From: Acanthornis magna
Lineage: Eukaryota; Chordata; Aves; Passeriformes; Acanthizidae
Direction of reading: 5' to 3'
Length of the DNA stretch: 64,000 bases
Assembly: GCA_036785705.1 (NCBI GenBank)
Contig: JAWUZG010000018.1
Coordinates: 4,127,501-4,191,500 of the forward strand
A model generated the notes under the pieces. It was not told the origin of the DNA. It saw only the letters and a list, made by a program, of their open reading frames with translations, and made no database searches. The position numbers and the translations under genes were made by a program. Of this stretch, positions 37,101 to 44,993 are shown piece by piece (positions within the stretch are counted from its first letter, which is position 1; every line of letters begins with the position of its first letter).

Positions 37101-39448
37101 TCTCATGGGATTTGTGTGGCTAAATGTGCTGGTCAAGCACTTGCACGTACTGTGGCACAACATTTCAGAATGTTTCGGGTAAAACATGTCAGGTAAGATG
37201 GCATCTTTTAAAAGATGTATAAGAAGATAGATGGGAAAAAGGAATTAAATATGAAATGAAGCCCCTACTCGGGTCTGCCTTTTTGTGCCTTGAAAGTTTC
37301 TCTTCTTTTTTCTTGGCTCTCAGTTTGATCTAATAAAAGCAGTTCTCTGTCTCTGAGAATGTTGCCCTTCTTTATATCATTATGGGTGGAACCTCAGCTA
37401 CAGAAACCATGTTGGTAACTGTGGTGCGAATCCTGAAATCAGCTCCTTCTTCATCCTTCCCTTCTTGCTGCTGTTGGCACAGGCAAATTAGCTTATGTGC
37501 ACTTGCTTTAGGAAGCTCCTCGTAGTTTGCAGGGCCACACCTGACGCAAAACTGGCTTTTGGGAGCTCAGAGGTTTAAACTGTGGCTGTCTTGGGATGGT
37601 AATGACTTAGTGTGTGTAGTCTGGAGAATAAGCCTGAATCGTGGCAATTGTGGTTTTGGAAGTGCCTGCATAACTCAGGTGTTTCTTGAGTGTCCTAAAG
37701 CCCTCAAACCTCAGAGGGTAGTGCAGCCCTTCAGAGGGACTGTGACAGGCTGGAGAGATGGGCAGAGAGGAACCATCTGAAATTCTGCAAGAGCAAATAA
37801 ATGCAGGGTGCTGCCCCTGGGGAGGAACACCCCCATGGAGCAGCACAGGCTGGGGACAACCTGCTGGAAAGCAGCTCTGCAGAGAAGGGCCTGGGGGTGC
37901 TGGGGGACAGCAAGCTGTCCCTGGGCCAGCAGTGTGTCATTGTGCCCTGGAAGGCCAATGGGACCCTGGGGGCATTAGGAAAAGCAGTGCCAGCAGGTCA
38001 GGGAGGTGATGCTGCCCCTCTGCTCAGCCCTGGTGAGGCACATCTGGAGTGCTGTGTCCAGTGCTGGGCTCCTCAGGACGAGAGAGACACAGAGCTCCTG
38101 GAGCAGGTCCAGAGGAGGGTGACAAGGATGATTAAGGGTCAGGAGAGTCTCTCTTAGGGGGAAAGGCTGAGAGAGCTGAGCCTGTTCAGCCTCAAAAGGA
38201 AACACCTGAGAGGAGACCTCAGCAGTGTTTATAAATATCCAAAGGGAGGGTGACAGAGGAGAGACCAGGCTCTGCTCAGAGGTGCTGAGCAGTAGAACAC
38301 AAGGCAATGGGCAGAAACTGATGCACGGGAAGTGCCACCTGAATATGAGGAAGAACTTCTTTACTGTTCTGAGCCCTGGAACAGGCTGCCCAGAGAGGCT
38401 GTGGAGTCTCTCACTGGAGATATTCAAGAACCACCTGGACACAATCCTGTGCCATGTGTCTGGGATGGCCCTGCTTGAGCAGGGAGGTTAGACCAGATCC
38501 CCACTGTGGTCCCTTCCAATCTCACCCATCCTGTGATTCAGTGATTCTGTGAAGTTGATTCTTTTCTTCTTGTCCTGTAAACTGTGTCCCATCATTGCTC
38601 TGTTGCAGTTCAGTACAGTGAACTGCAACTTCAAATAATCCCTTCCTAGTCCGCTAGAGAATTAAGCCCTAGCCAAGTAAAAATACTATCTCAGCAGAGT
38701 CTTGAAGGCCAGTTCTGAAGGAACATCTCCCATTCTGCCCCAGGGAAAGGCCTATATTCTCCTCCTTCACCTTTGGGTTGGCTGGCGTGAGAATTTTTTG
38801 TTCTAGAAGTGTACAAAATTATACTAAGTAGTTATTTTTAATGGAGTTCTTAAAAAAATTCTGAAAAATGCTACATTAAGACAGATATGTAGCAGCATTT
38901 CACATTTATCTTTGAGATCTAATGTTTAGTTACTTACCTGGTACATCAATAAGTCTTTGGTGGAGTGGCTGAATGTCCATCTGACTATGACGGCCTCAGG
39001 GGAGGCTGCGATATTGAAAACCGCTAAAACCAGAAGATACCTAACTCTCCTGCTTTGTGTTTTTTTGTTTTTAATTCTCCTGTTAGGTGCAAGCAGAAGG
39101 AAAAAAGACCCACAAGGGACTTCAGGAAACTCTTGTGAGCAGACCTGTCACAGAGCAAAGCCCAGCAGAAGCTTTAGCCCTCCTGGCGCGCGAGGGAGCC
39201 CCGGGACAGAGCTCCCTGTGAACAGAATAATTGATGTGGACGGGGTCAAGCTGGAGGAGCCTGGCACACGCTCCTGTGACGATTCTGAAGGGAACCTCAG
39301 CTTTGAAGGTTACATCTCTGAACTGAGATCTTGCCAAGGGAGGATGAGGACTGGAGTTTACAGGACATCAGACCTTCCATCTCTGATTGCTGTCAAGAGC
39401 GAGAAGAATAAGGCCACTGAGAATCAGTACAAAGCTACTTTTGTTTAA
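3951..39448 (+). CDS. RGS12: Regulator of G-protein signalling 12 (3' part of gene, 14 coding exons, long C-terminal form)
   Basis: Joining 3951-4120, 7143-7235, 8369-8512, 12819-12998, 14233-14386, 15624-15700, 17447-17647, 18460-18533, 20776-20902, 21843-21939, 23446-23513, 24034-24187, 26790-27368 and 39087-39448 gives one open frame of 825 residues. All junctions are GT-AG and phase-compatible. Domain order by residue counted from the first full codon: RGS about 37-160, basic Ser-rich linker 190-270, two Raf-like Ras-binding domains about 285-435, GoLoco about 513-531, Pro-rich region to 705, PDZ-ligand tail ending ATFV. This RGS-RBD-RBD-GoLoco order is known only in RGS12 and RGS14; the linker and tail identify RGS12. 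Known roles: GTPase-activating protein for Gi/o alpha, scaffold for Ras/Raf/MAPK components, GDP-dissociation inhibitor for Gi. The first codon is split, so the gene continues upstream, where the PDZ and PTB domains of the full-length form would lie. RGS contact residues look intact. The next gene, HGFAC, supports the synteny. Confidence 0.96.
4121..7142 (+). other. RGS12: RGS12 intron
   Basis: AT-rich intron of 3.0 kb, gt...ag. A somewhat GC-richer block at about 5570-5960 has overlapping open frames on both strands but no recognisable domain. The intron ends in an (ATTT)n repeat next to the acceptor. Confidence 0.9.
7102..7132 (+). repeat. (ATTT)n microsatellite at a splice acceptor
   Basis: About eight ATTT units lie immediately before ttttccctag, the acceptor of the RGS-core exon. 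The repeat therefore occupies the branch-point and polypyrimidine region of this intron. Confidence 0.95.
7143..7235 (+). CDS. RGS12: RGS12 exon: RGS domain core
   Basis: This exon has 31 codons and phase 0 at both ends. It carries the RGS signature [19 protein letters not shown], including the Glu-Asn pair that in RGS4 (E87/N88) contacts the G-alpha switch regions. The donor is gtaagt. The acceptor lies only about 10 bases after an (ATTT)n microsatellite. Confidence 0.96.
7236..8368 (+). other. RGS12: RGS12 intron
   Basis: A 1.1-kb AT-rich intron within the RGS domain, with canonical ends. No repeats or RNA genes seen. Confidence 0.9.
8369..8512 (+). CDS. RGS12: RGS12 exon: RGS domain middle
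   Basis: This exon has 48 codons, phase 0/0, acceptor ttctgtag and donor gtaacc. It encodes [20 protein letters not shown] followed by [14 protein letters not shown] and FKEQQLQ. The Asn of VNID aligns with RGS4 N128, the residue next to the hydrolysed phosphate, so GTPase-activating capacity appears to be kept. Confidence 0.96.
8513..12818 (+). other. RGS12: RGS12 intron with GC-richer blocks and a CR1 end
   Basis: A 4.3-kb intron. Blocks at about 9100-10270 and 11000-11870 are less AT-rich than the surrounding intron and contain several longer chance or relic open frames on both strands. A CR1 3' end lies at 12161-12279. Confidence 0.85.
12161..12279 (+). mobile_element. CR1 LINE 3'-end fragment
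   Basis: The segment carries GGCTGGACTTGATGATCTTA, GAGGTCTTTTCCAGCCTAAA and the terminal TGATTCTATGAGTCTGTGA. These are the familiar last ~100 bp of avian CR1 elements, including the ATTCTRTGA-type end. It is 5'-truncated, as is usual for CR1, on the plus strand inside an RGS12 intron. Confidence 0.85.
12819..12998 (+). CDS. RGS12: RGS12 exon: end of RGS domain and start of linker
   Basis: This exon has 60 codons, phase 0/0. It encodes [20 protein letters not shown], the last RGS helices, with the conserved Asp and Arg of the DSxxRFL motif, then a Ser/Pro-rich linker ([21 protein letters not shown]). The donor is gtgacc. The acceptor is preceded by a good pyrimidine tract (ttttaatttcag). Confidence 0.96.
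12999..14232 (+). other. RGS12: RGS12 intron
   Basis: A 1.2-kb AT-rich intron with canonical splice ends. Nothing else identified. Confidence 0.9.
14233..14386 (+). CDS. RGS12: RGS12 exon: basic Ser-rich linker
   Basis: This exon has 51 codons plus one base (phase 0 to 1). It encodes [20 protein letters not shown], then [30 protein letters not shown]. It is a highly charged, basic and Ser-rich segment between the RGS domain and the RBDs, with likely kinase sites by composition. The donor is gtgagt. Confidence 0.94.
14387..15623 (+). other. RGS12: RGS12 intron
   Basis: A 1.2-kb AT-rich intron with canonical splice ends. Nothing else identified. Confidence 0.9.
15624..15700 (+). CDS. RGS12: RGS12 exon: Ser-rich linker
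   Basis: A 77-base exon completing a split Asp codon and then encoding 25 residues, including [18 protein letters not shown]. This motif is conserved in RGS12. The donor is gtaatg. The acceptor cacaaacag is good. Confidence 0.93.
15701..17446 (+). other. RGS12: RGS12 intron
   Basis: A 1.75-kb intron between the Ser-rich linker exon and RBD1. AT-rich, with no recognisable element. Confidence 0.9.
17447..17647 (+). CDS. RGS12: RGS12 exon: first Ras-binding domain
   Basis: This exon has 67 codons, phase 0/0. It encodes a short linker and then most of RBD1: [48 protein letters not shown]. The pattern (beta hairpin, helix, DLFLVGGDK) is that of Raf-like RBDs with a ubiquitin fold. The donor is gtactg, a weaker +4/+5 match than its neighbours. 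Confidence 0.95.
17648..18459 (+). other. RGS12: RGS12 intron splitting RBD1
   Basis: A 0.8-kb AT-rich intron. No element seen. Confidence 0.9.
18460..18533 (+). CDS. RGS12: RGS12 exon: end of RBD1
   Basis: A 74-base exon (24 codons plus two bases) encoding [20 protein letters not shown] and RTLF, nearly invariant in vertebrate RGS12. It ends in phase 2 inside an Arg codon that is completed by the next exon. The donor is gtaaga. Confidence 0.96.
18534..20775 (+). other. RGS12: RGS12 intron
   Basis: A 2.2-kb AT-rich intron. It contains a small local duplication at 20131-20217. Confidence 0.9.
20131..20217 (+). repeat. Local imperfect tandem duplication
   Basis: taagtttctctgatac...tatttcatca at 20131 is followed by a second copy beginning at about 20179 (taagtttctgtgatac...atttcatca). 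The shorter unit tacctatttcatca is also repeated inside the first copy. Confidence 0.8.
20776..20902 (+). CDS. RGS12: RGS12 exon: RBD1-RBD2 junction
   Basis: A 127-base exon whose first base completes the split Arg codon, followed by 42 codons: [42 protein letters not shown]. It forms the end of RBD1 and the helix of RBD2. The acceptor is gctgtgtttcag and the donor gtaagt. Confidence 0.96.
20903..21842 (+). other. RGS12: RGS12 intron splitting RBD2
   Basis: A 0.9-kb AT-rich intron with canonical ends. No element seen. Confidence 0.9.
21843..21939 (+). CDS. RGS12: RGS12 exon: end of second Ras-binding domain
   Basis: This exon has 32 codons plus one base. It encodes [20 protein letters not shown] and [12 protein letters not shown]. 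The last strands of RBD2 ([17 protein letters not shown]) are easily recognised from RGS12/RGS14. The donor is gtaagt, phase 1. Confidence 0.95.
21940..23445 (+). other. RGS12: RGS12 intron
   Basis: A 1.5-kb AT-rich intron. Nothing identified beyond the splice ends. Confidence 0.9.
23446..23513 (+). CDS. RGS12: RGS12 exon: short linker
   Basis: A 68-base exon completing a Glu codon and encoding 22 residues ([22 protein letters not shown]). It is less conserved than its neighbours but aligns with the K-x-GVPVKQ...SSSR stretch of mammalian RGS12. The donor is gtaagt, phase 0. Confidence 0.9.
23514..24033 (+). other. RGS12: RGS12 intron
   Basis: A 0.5-kb intron with donor gtaagt and acceptor ctaatgcag, the latter with a branch-like ttctaat just upstream. 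Confidence 0.9.
24034..24187 (+). CDS. RGS12: RGS12 exon: linker before GoLoco motif
   Basis: This exon has 51 codons plus one base. It encodes [41 protein letters not shown] and [10 protein letters not shown], a Lys-rich conserved block. The final G joins AA of the next exon to give the second Glu of DEAEEFFELI. The donor is gtatgt. Confidence 0.95.
24188..26789 (+). other. RGS12: RGS12 intron before the GoLoco exon
   Basis: A 2.6-kb AT-rich intron. The last 160 bases (from an ATG at 26627) are open in the same frame as the following exon, so a 5'-extended or alternative-first form of the GoLoco exon is formally possible. No other element was seen. Confidence 0.88.
26790..27368 (+). CDS. 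RGS12: RGS12 exon: GoLoco motif and Pro-rich tail (spliced form)
   Basis: The exon begins by completing Glu and encodes the GoLoco motif [19 protein letters not shown]. The DDQR end carries the Arg finger that reaches the GDP of G-alpha-i in known GoLoco complexes. It continues with [19 protein letters not shown], a Ser-rich variable stretch, the conserved [20 protein letters not shown], and ends at PFAG. The donor gtaacc at 27369 is in phase 1, exactly as needed to join 39087. If this donor is not used, the frame runs on to a stop at 27424. Confidence 0.95.
26790..27424 (+). CDS. RGS12: RGS12 alternative terminal exon (donor not used, short C-terminus)
   Basis: Reading through the donor at 27369 adds 18 residues after PFAG ([17 protein letters not shown]) and stops at TAA 27422-27424. 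This gives a 723-residue product counted from the window's first exon. Mammalian RGS12 is known to have alternative 3' forms with and without the distal C-terminus; that this bird exon is used as a terminal exon is inferred from the open frame and the downstream poly(A) signals. Transcript data would be needed to confirm it. Confidence 0.65.
27521..27555 (+). repeat. T16-AACC-A15 inverted homopolymer pair
   Basis: A run of 16 T (27521-27536) is separated by aacc from a run of 15 A (27541-27555). In RNA this would fold into a near-perfect U-A hairpin about 100 bases after the short-form stop codon. Confidence 0.9.
28922..28927 (+). promoter_or_regulatory. RGS12: Candidate poly(A) signal AATAAA (short RGS12 form)
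   Basis: Canonical hexamer about 1.5 kb after the alternative stop, in a T-rich setting. An earlier AATAAA at 27927-27932 is an alternative. Confidence 0.45.
29339..29365 (+). repeat. Perfect 10-bp stem, 7-base loop
   Basis: AAATGAGCTG, loop gtgatct, then CAGCTCATTT. A perfect hairpin in the last RGS12 intron, with no known identity. Confidence 0.85.
32225..32298 (+). repeat. 14-bp perfect inverted repeat, 46-base spacer
   Basis: TTCATTCATGTGGT at 32225-32238 and its exact complement ACCACATGAATGAA at 32285-32298. The spacer is unremarkable. It could be the ends of a tiny terminal-inverted-repeat relic or simply a stem-loop. Confidence 0.85.
37719..38552 (+). mobile_element. CR1 LINE, 5'-truncated, 3' end present
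   Basis: About 0.8 kb reads through the familiar avian CR1 3' region: GGCTGGAGAGATGGGCAG, AAGGCCAATGGGACCCTGGG, GAGCTGAGCCTGTTCAGCCT, ATGAGGAAGAACTTCTTTAC, CTGCTTGAGCAGGGAGGTTA, and it ends in GTGATTCAGTGATTCTGTGA. Only the end of the reverse-transcriptase ORF and the 3' UTR remain, and the frame is broken, so it is inactive. It lies in sense orientation in the RGS12 last intron, 0.5 kb before the distal exon. The exact left edge is uncertain by about 40 bp. Confidence 0.93.
39087..39448 (+). CDS. RGS12: RGS12 distal last exon with PDZ-ligand C-terminus
   Basis: After acceptor ctgttag this exon completes a Gly codon and encodes 119 residues to TAA 39446-39448. The stretch [12 protein letters not shown], the later TSDLPSL and the terminal KATFV match the distal exon of mammalian RGS12. 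The C-terminal A-T-F-V fits the (A/S)-T-x-(L/V) class that the RGS12 PDZ domain is reported to bind. The rest of the exon is poorly conserved and disordered in appearance (Ser, Arg and Glu rich). The first 27 codons are basic. Confidence 0.93.
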
Positions 39449-39760
39449 ATCTCTGTTTTTAATTAAATTTTCTGGTATTTTTGCTTGGCAACAGCAGCAA
39501 TGGAGATACGCCTTAGAGACATGTTTCTGCAAGTTTTAAGTGGTTTTCAATATCCAGTTGCCTTCAAAGAGACTGATAGAGACCATCACTTCTGGAAGCC
39601 CAAGAATGTAAAAATAGTATTCCAATGAAACTATCAAGCTATTTGGTTTTGGGTTTTTTTTCCATTTCTGTATTATTTTCCCTGGGATGATTCCATTGAA
39701 CAGTGCAATTAAAATTATGATTTCCACCCCTACCCTCTTGTCTTTATTCAAGATGAACTT
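39449..39760 (+). other. RGS12: Probable 3' UTR of the long RGS12 form
   Basis: This follows the TAA at 39448. Variant poly(A) signals ATTAAA occur at 39462-39467 (very close to the stop) and 39708-39713. No canonical AATAAA is seen in this stretch, so the transcript end is uncertain and may be further right. Confidence 0.45.
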
Positions 39761-42700
39761 TAAATCCTCCCGTCCAAACTTTTTATTTAAGATAATTCAA
39801 GTTTAATCTTCTAATGGTTTTCCCTTGTCTGCAGGATTCCCTGTGCTTTAGTAGGTTTTTGAAGTATAAGTAAAATCAGTCACTGGTGTAAAAAGATTTG
39901 GAATATTTTCTTGATATCTTCCTGTCTGTCTCATAACATTTGGGAAGAGGTCCGAGTGGAATTCAGTCTTGTCTAATACATTGTCTGGATACATGCAATA
40001 AGGCCATTGTTATACAAGCAGCAAGAAGTAAAAACCCCAAAAAAACCTGCCAAAAGTCTGAATTTCCTGTGCTGGGAATAATAGCTGCTTTCGTAGCCAA
40101 CACTGGTGATGTTTCCGTACGAGAAATATATATCTAATTACACAGTGCTGTGATAGTCATCTGGTGCCTCCTCATCACTGCTCTCACTGTCTTTTAACTC
40201 TGGGGAAAGGCAATTTGGTTATTGCTCTTTCTATAAGGGTCCAGTGCCCCTCATTCTTCTTGTTGTTCATTTTAGTTTCCATTAATTTTCTAGCCTTAGG
40301 TGGAGTTTTGAGAAGGAAAAGATATTTAGGACTGCGGAACATGCTGTTTTTGCCACCTGCTGCTTTTCCTCCATTACCATTTCTTCAGGAGAAGTTGTAA
40401 GTCTGGACATGGTGTGCACAAAGAATTGAGAGTGTTGGACACCTGCTCATCATTTTGAGTGGATATAGGGAGACTTCTGGGGGTTCACTGCTTTGAAATT
40501 ATTGTGAAACTTAAAAAGTCATGCTGCATATCTCCTGGAGTGCAGATCCACACAGGCAGGAGGTCTAAACCATCAAAGTAAATATTGATTAACTCCTCTT
40601 TCTCTGTGCTCCTAAAGCATACTGAAAAACATGAATTTTCTTAATAGCTGAGACTACTGGACACTGTCACTCAGTTTCTCAAACTCAATTGTGTAAGGTG
40701 AGAAAGAAGGTATGTGTGATTTTGTAATCATAAATTAAGGTTCCTAAAGCTTAATCTTAATGCTGAAGTGTTACATCAAATACTTCAGTGAGATAAAGGG
40801 ATACAACACCCATTAGCTTTAATACTTTATTTTTTTTTCTACTGGTAAGTTATTTTGCTTTTGATATTGAGGAGAAATCCTGGTTGACATTAGGCTCAAC
40901 TTGGTGCGGGCCTGAATGAGGGTATACACTGTGAAAATAGCTGTACTTTTTAAAACTTCCAAGCTTTAAACTAATTTTAGAGTCATGATAAAATCATGGT
41001 AGTGTAAGGATACTAGAGATTTGGGAAAACACAGCAGGCAGAACACAGCCCAATAATGTGAAAATATTTAAATATTTATGTATTTTTAAAGAGTTTATTT
41101 CATCTTTTTCTTTTTTCTATTTTTTTTAGTGTTTTGCTAATAGTTGTCCTTGACCAGATGTTTCTTTGCACAGATAATGACCATAATTTTTTCCTGTCTT
41201 CTGGACAATTAATAGCTTTGTTCTAATAAAAAATTAACACTACAGCAGTCAAACTGAAGAGAGGGCTTTTTGACCTGTGGTATGCTTTGCACTGTTTCTC
41301 TGTCTTGGAAAACAAAATCATAACATCACACAGGTGAAAACCTGAAATTCAAATACAATCATTACGGCCTTTATTAATCTCTGATCAGTATTTTAGATGA
41401 AACAAGGTTGCTTATCTCACATTGTGCAAGGGCACTCAAGTGAGCAATAACACATTCTTCATCTGGAAAAAGCTGAGGGGAGATGCAATAACAGCTGAAA
41501 AACCTTGAGTGCCATGGAAAGGGGGATTGACTTTCACACTCCTTTCTAATGCCAGGATTAGGGGCCATCAGATGAAGCTAATAGAAGCCAGGTGTACATC
41601 AAAGAGCTCTTTCTCCATCTTCACCTCTTTTCTATCCCCAGCCTGCTGTGCTCAGAAAAACAAGCAAGCAAACAGAAATGCTGTTCGTAAATTCTGCAAC
41701 AAACTGGATTTGACTGTATCGAGGATTCAAAGGGAATTTGACAGCATGGGAGTCAAGCTGTGTGCAGGAAAATGAAGGATGTGAAAGAATGGAGTTTTCT
41801 TTAACGCAGAGAAAAATCTTGGCATAATGCCTGGAAATCCTGTAAACAAAGGGACATGGGAAAAGCTGTTCCTCCCCACGCCACACTGTCATGGCACTTA
41901 GTGGCAGATTGTTTAAAAGAATGACTTCTTAGCTAGAACTAATGGAAATTAATTCTTTGGACTTAGCAATAATTAATAATATTAACTTTCCTATTCAATA
42001 TCTGGCAGAATAGAAAAGCTAAACCTGCTTGAATCAGGAGTTAATAAAAAGCAATGTGGGCAGCCTCTCTCTGGCTGATGGTTTCCAATATTTTACGAGG
42101 GATGTGGTCTAGTTTTAATTACTGTGTGACTTCAACATTGTAATATGATTTTAAGTTGCCTCCTCATACTGTGATTTCCACTACTAATCAAATCTACTTG
42201 CAATTAAAAATCAGCCTAATTGAAGCCCTGCTTGATAGCTTGATCCTTTATCTTGCCAGCTAGTTCCTAAAGATAATCAGATTCTAGGTGGCTTTATTTA
42301 TCTTTTACTTTTTCCAGTTTTTCGCCGTTGAAACTCCACTTGTGCAGAGTTAGTCTTATGTCGTCTTAATCCCATGATAATAAATTAAAAGGGTCTTTCC
42401 ATCCTCTTAGGTGGAAAAAGGAGGTCTACTCACCTGTGTCAGTACTCAAACCTGAAACTGCAACAACCAGTGATATAGAAAAACCTCAACCTCAACACTC
42501 AGAAAATCCTGCAGCATTCCAAATCTTATTTAATGTAGCAGTTGTCTTATATTTCACTTGTTGTCATGGTATCTGATTTTCAATTGGAGTGGTTTCAGCC
42601 TCATTGGTTCCAAAAGTCACACTTTTGCTGTGGCTTAGTTTAAAATGCTTTGTGAAGAATAGAAAATACACATATAGGTAAACTTGCAACGAGACCTCCC

Positions 42701-44755
42701 CCACGATTACTGTCGTTCTGTGCCTTGTCAACAAGTCTGTGATATAACACAGATGCAAAATAAATCACTGTGCAGTTTAGCTCTGGGGGACTGTGTGACA
42801 ATGAACTCATGGCTTGTGAAGACACATGAACAGGCTTTGCAAAGAGACTTTGCAAGAGCTTTACTGCTCTGGGGGAAGGAGCCCATAACTGGCTGGATGT
42901 CCTGTGTCCTTTCTCATGGCCCTGGAAATCTTCTAGGGGCTATTTAATGTCCTTCAAAGATGCTGTGTCCTTCGGACATTACTTCTCTGCCTGCAAGTTT
43001 TGGCTTCTTCGTGCCTTTGCTGTAGCGTGAATTCCTTTATTCCTTAATGCTCTTAACAGAAAACTTCTAAAAGACGTGGCTCAGCTGGCAGCCTCCTTGT
43101 CCCATTGTAGCAGAGATAAGCAGGACTTAGGGGCACATTTTGGTTTCTTGGAAGTAGCTTGATTTTCACTACAAAACTGAGCTCTTTGCCAGTAGCTGTT
43201 TCTCAGTAGCAGCACTGCTGCTCTCCCCAGCCCTGTCCAGCACAGATTTGACAGCACACACTGTCATTTGAAATGGCCTCTCCTGAGCTGCTGGGAGACA
43301 GGGCGAGTGTGTGGCAGTGTGATGCAAACACCTGGAGGCATCTCTTCACAATTTCTCAAAGATTTTGAAAAGTTTCCAGAGGCTCAGTTAGACAAAGGCC
43401 AAAGCCCAACAGCAGCTCCTTATCGAGGGGTGTGAGAAGCCAACACCGCGGCAGGTCTGCGGCACCTCCCAGCTCCCAACCACAGCTTGGCGACTTGGGT
43501 TCAGAAATTACCCTGTTTTCTGCATGAACAGGCAGATTTCCAAGTTTTGTGGGGTTGTAGCAAACCTGTGTGACAATAGTGTTGCTCTGTGGATAGTGTG
43601 GGTGTTTACCCTGCAGCAAAAACAAGAGGCACATCCAAGTGCTTCTGTCTGTGCTCTTGGAATAGCATCCCGAGGTTAGTGCCGTGGGGTGCTGAGAACC
43701 GTGAGACTTGTGACCCCTAATCCAATGCCAGTTAAAATACAGGAAAAGCTTTCACTGATCTTACTGAAATATTTATTTTCTTCAGATCAACTGTCACTTT
43801 TAGCTGGGTTACACTTGATTTTTTTCAGAAAAAAAATCTGCTGAGAAGTGCTGGATGATCACGTGCCTGCAAATCTTGCCTGCATTACTCAAAGTGTTAG
43901 CAAATCCAAGATGCTGCATGAGCCAACATGCATTCTGAGCTGATTGTGTGAAAGATAAGAAAATTGTTTCTACTTTTTTGTCCCAGTTGATAATTCTGTT
44001 GTACAGTCTAAAATGCTGCTGTACAGAATTTGATTTGTATCCTTGTTTTATTTGTGATTTTGTCTTTAAATATCTATAAGATCACTTTCTAATATGAAAA
44101 CGCACATTGGTTTTCTTTCTCATCCCTTGTCTCCCCAAAGTATTAAGAAATCCTATACTGCACAATAATGTTTATAGAATCTTAAGTGTGTCAAACTCAT
44201 TAAAATGTTAATTGTGTATGTAGTAATTAAATAATTTATACCACTAGAGTTGATAATGCTTCACTGATATTTAATTTCAATGTAGGGAAAAGCGTGAAAA
44301 ATATTTTTTCAGTTATTCTGGGATCTGCTGCCATTTAGACATTGCAGTTTAAATGGAAGTATGAGACAACATGAAACTCGCCTGCATTTTATTAGATTCT
44401 GCAAATGTACCTTCTTAAACCTAGCTTACATAAAGAAATTCCTTTAAAAGAGGATGGTTAAGAATTTTTGCCAAATGTTTATATACCTTAAAAATAGTTC
44501 ATCCTCTGGAATTTAATAATAGTAGGATATGTTTTTAGCCTTTAATTATTTCCTTTTGCTCTATTCTAGCAACACAAAGGGATTGCAAGCCCGAATAGCC
44601 GAATGTTTTCCAGGTACAGTGCAATCCTCCTCTGGCTTCTCGTCTGCATAGCCCTGCTGTGTTTGGCTCTGTGTGGTGCTCTGAGGGGAGCAGTGCATCA
44701 GAACTGCCCTGCCCTTGCTGCTGGCACTACTAAAATACAGGGATGCTCTGTCTGC

Positions 44756-44993
44756 AGGAAAGAGAGAAAGAGAGAGAGAAAGAGAGAAAGAGAGAGAGAG
44801 AAAGAGAGAAAGAGAAAGAGAGAAAAAGAGAGAAAGAGAGAGAGAAAAAGAAAGAGAAAGAAAAAGACAGAGAGAGAGAGAGAAAGAGAGAAGGAGAGAA
44901 AGAGGGAAAGAGAAAGAGAGAAAGAGAGAAAGAGAGAAAGAGAGAAAGAGAGAAAAGAAAGAAAGAAAAAAAAAGACGAAGGAAGGGAGGGAG
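44756..44993 (+). repeat. Long homopurine (GAAAGAGA)n tract
   Basis: The plus strand is almost pure A/G for about 238 bases, with C only at 44868 and 44977. The main unit is GAGAAA/GAGAGA. All three plus frames and the minus strand are open through it, which explains the Lys/Arg/Glu-rich and Ser/Leu/Phe-rich translations here. Confidence 0.97.

Larger units (their letters stand above)
27369..39086 (+). other. RGS12: RGS12 last intron / alternative 3' UTR
   Basis: An 11.7-kb intron joining the GoLoco exon to the distal last exon. Its first ~1.5 kb would be 3' UTR in the short form. It holds a T16/A15 inverted pair, poly(A) signals at 27927 and 28922, two Pumilio-type motifs, two short inverted repeats (29339-29365, 32225-32298) and a CR1 element. 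The remainder is AT-rich with only short chance open frames. Confidence 0.85.

Noticed and set aside
37975..38442. 155-codon minus-strand open frame
   Set aside because: It is antisense to the CR1 3' region, which explains the sequence.
38957..39086. Apparent membrane segment ([14 protein letters not shown]) at the start of the open frame that runs into the last RGS12 exon
   Set aside because: It is the translation of the T/C-rich polypyrimidine tract before the acceptor at 39086. The exon proper starts at 39087.
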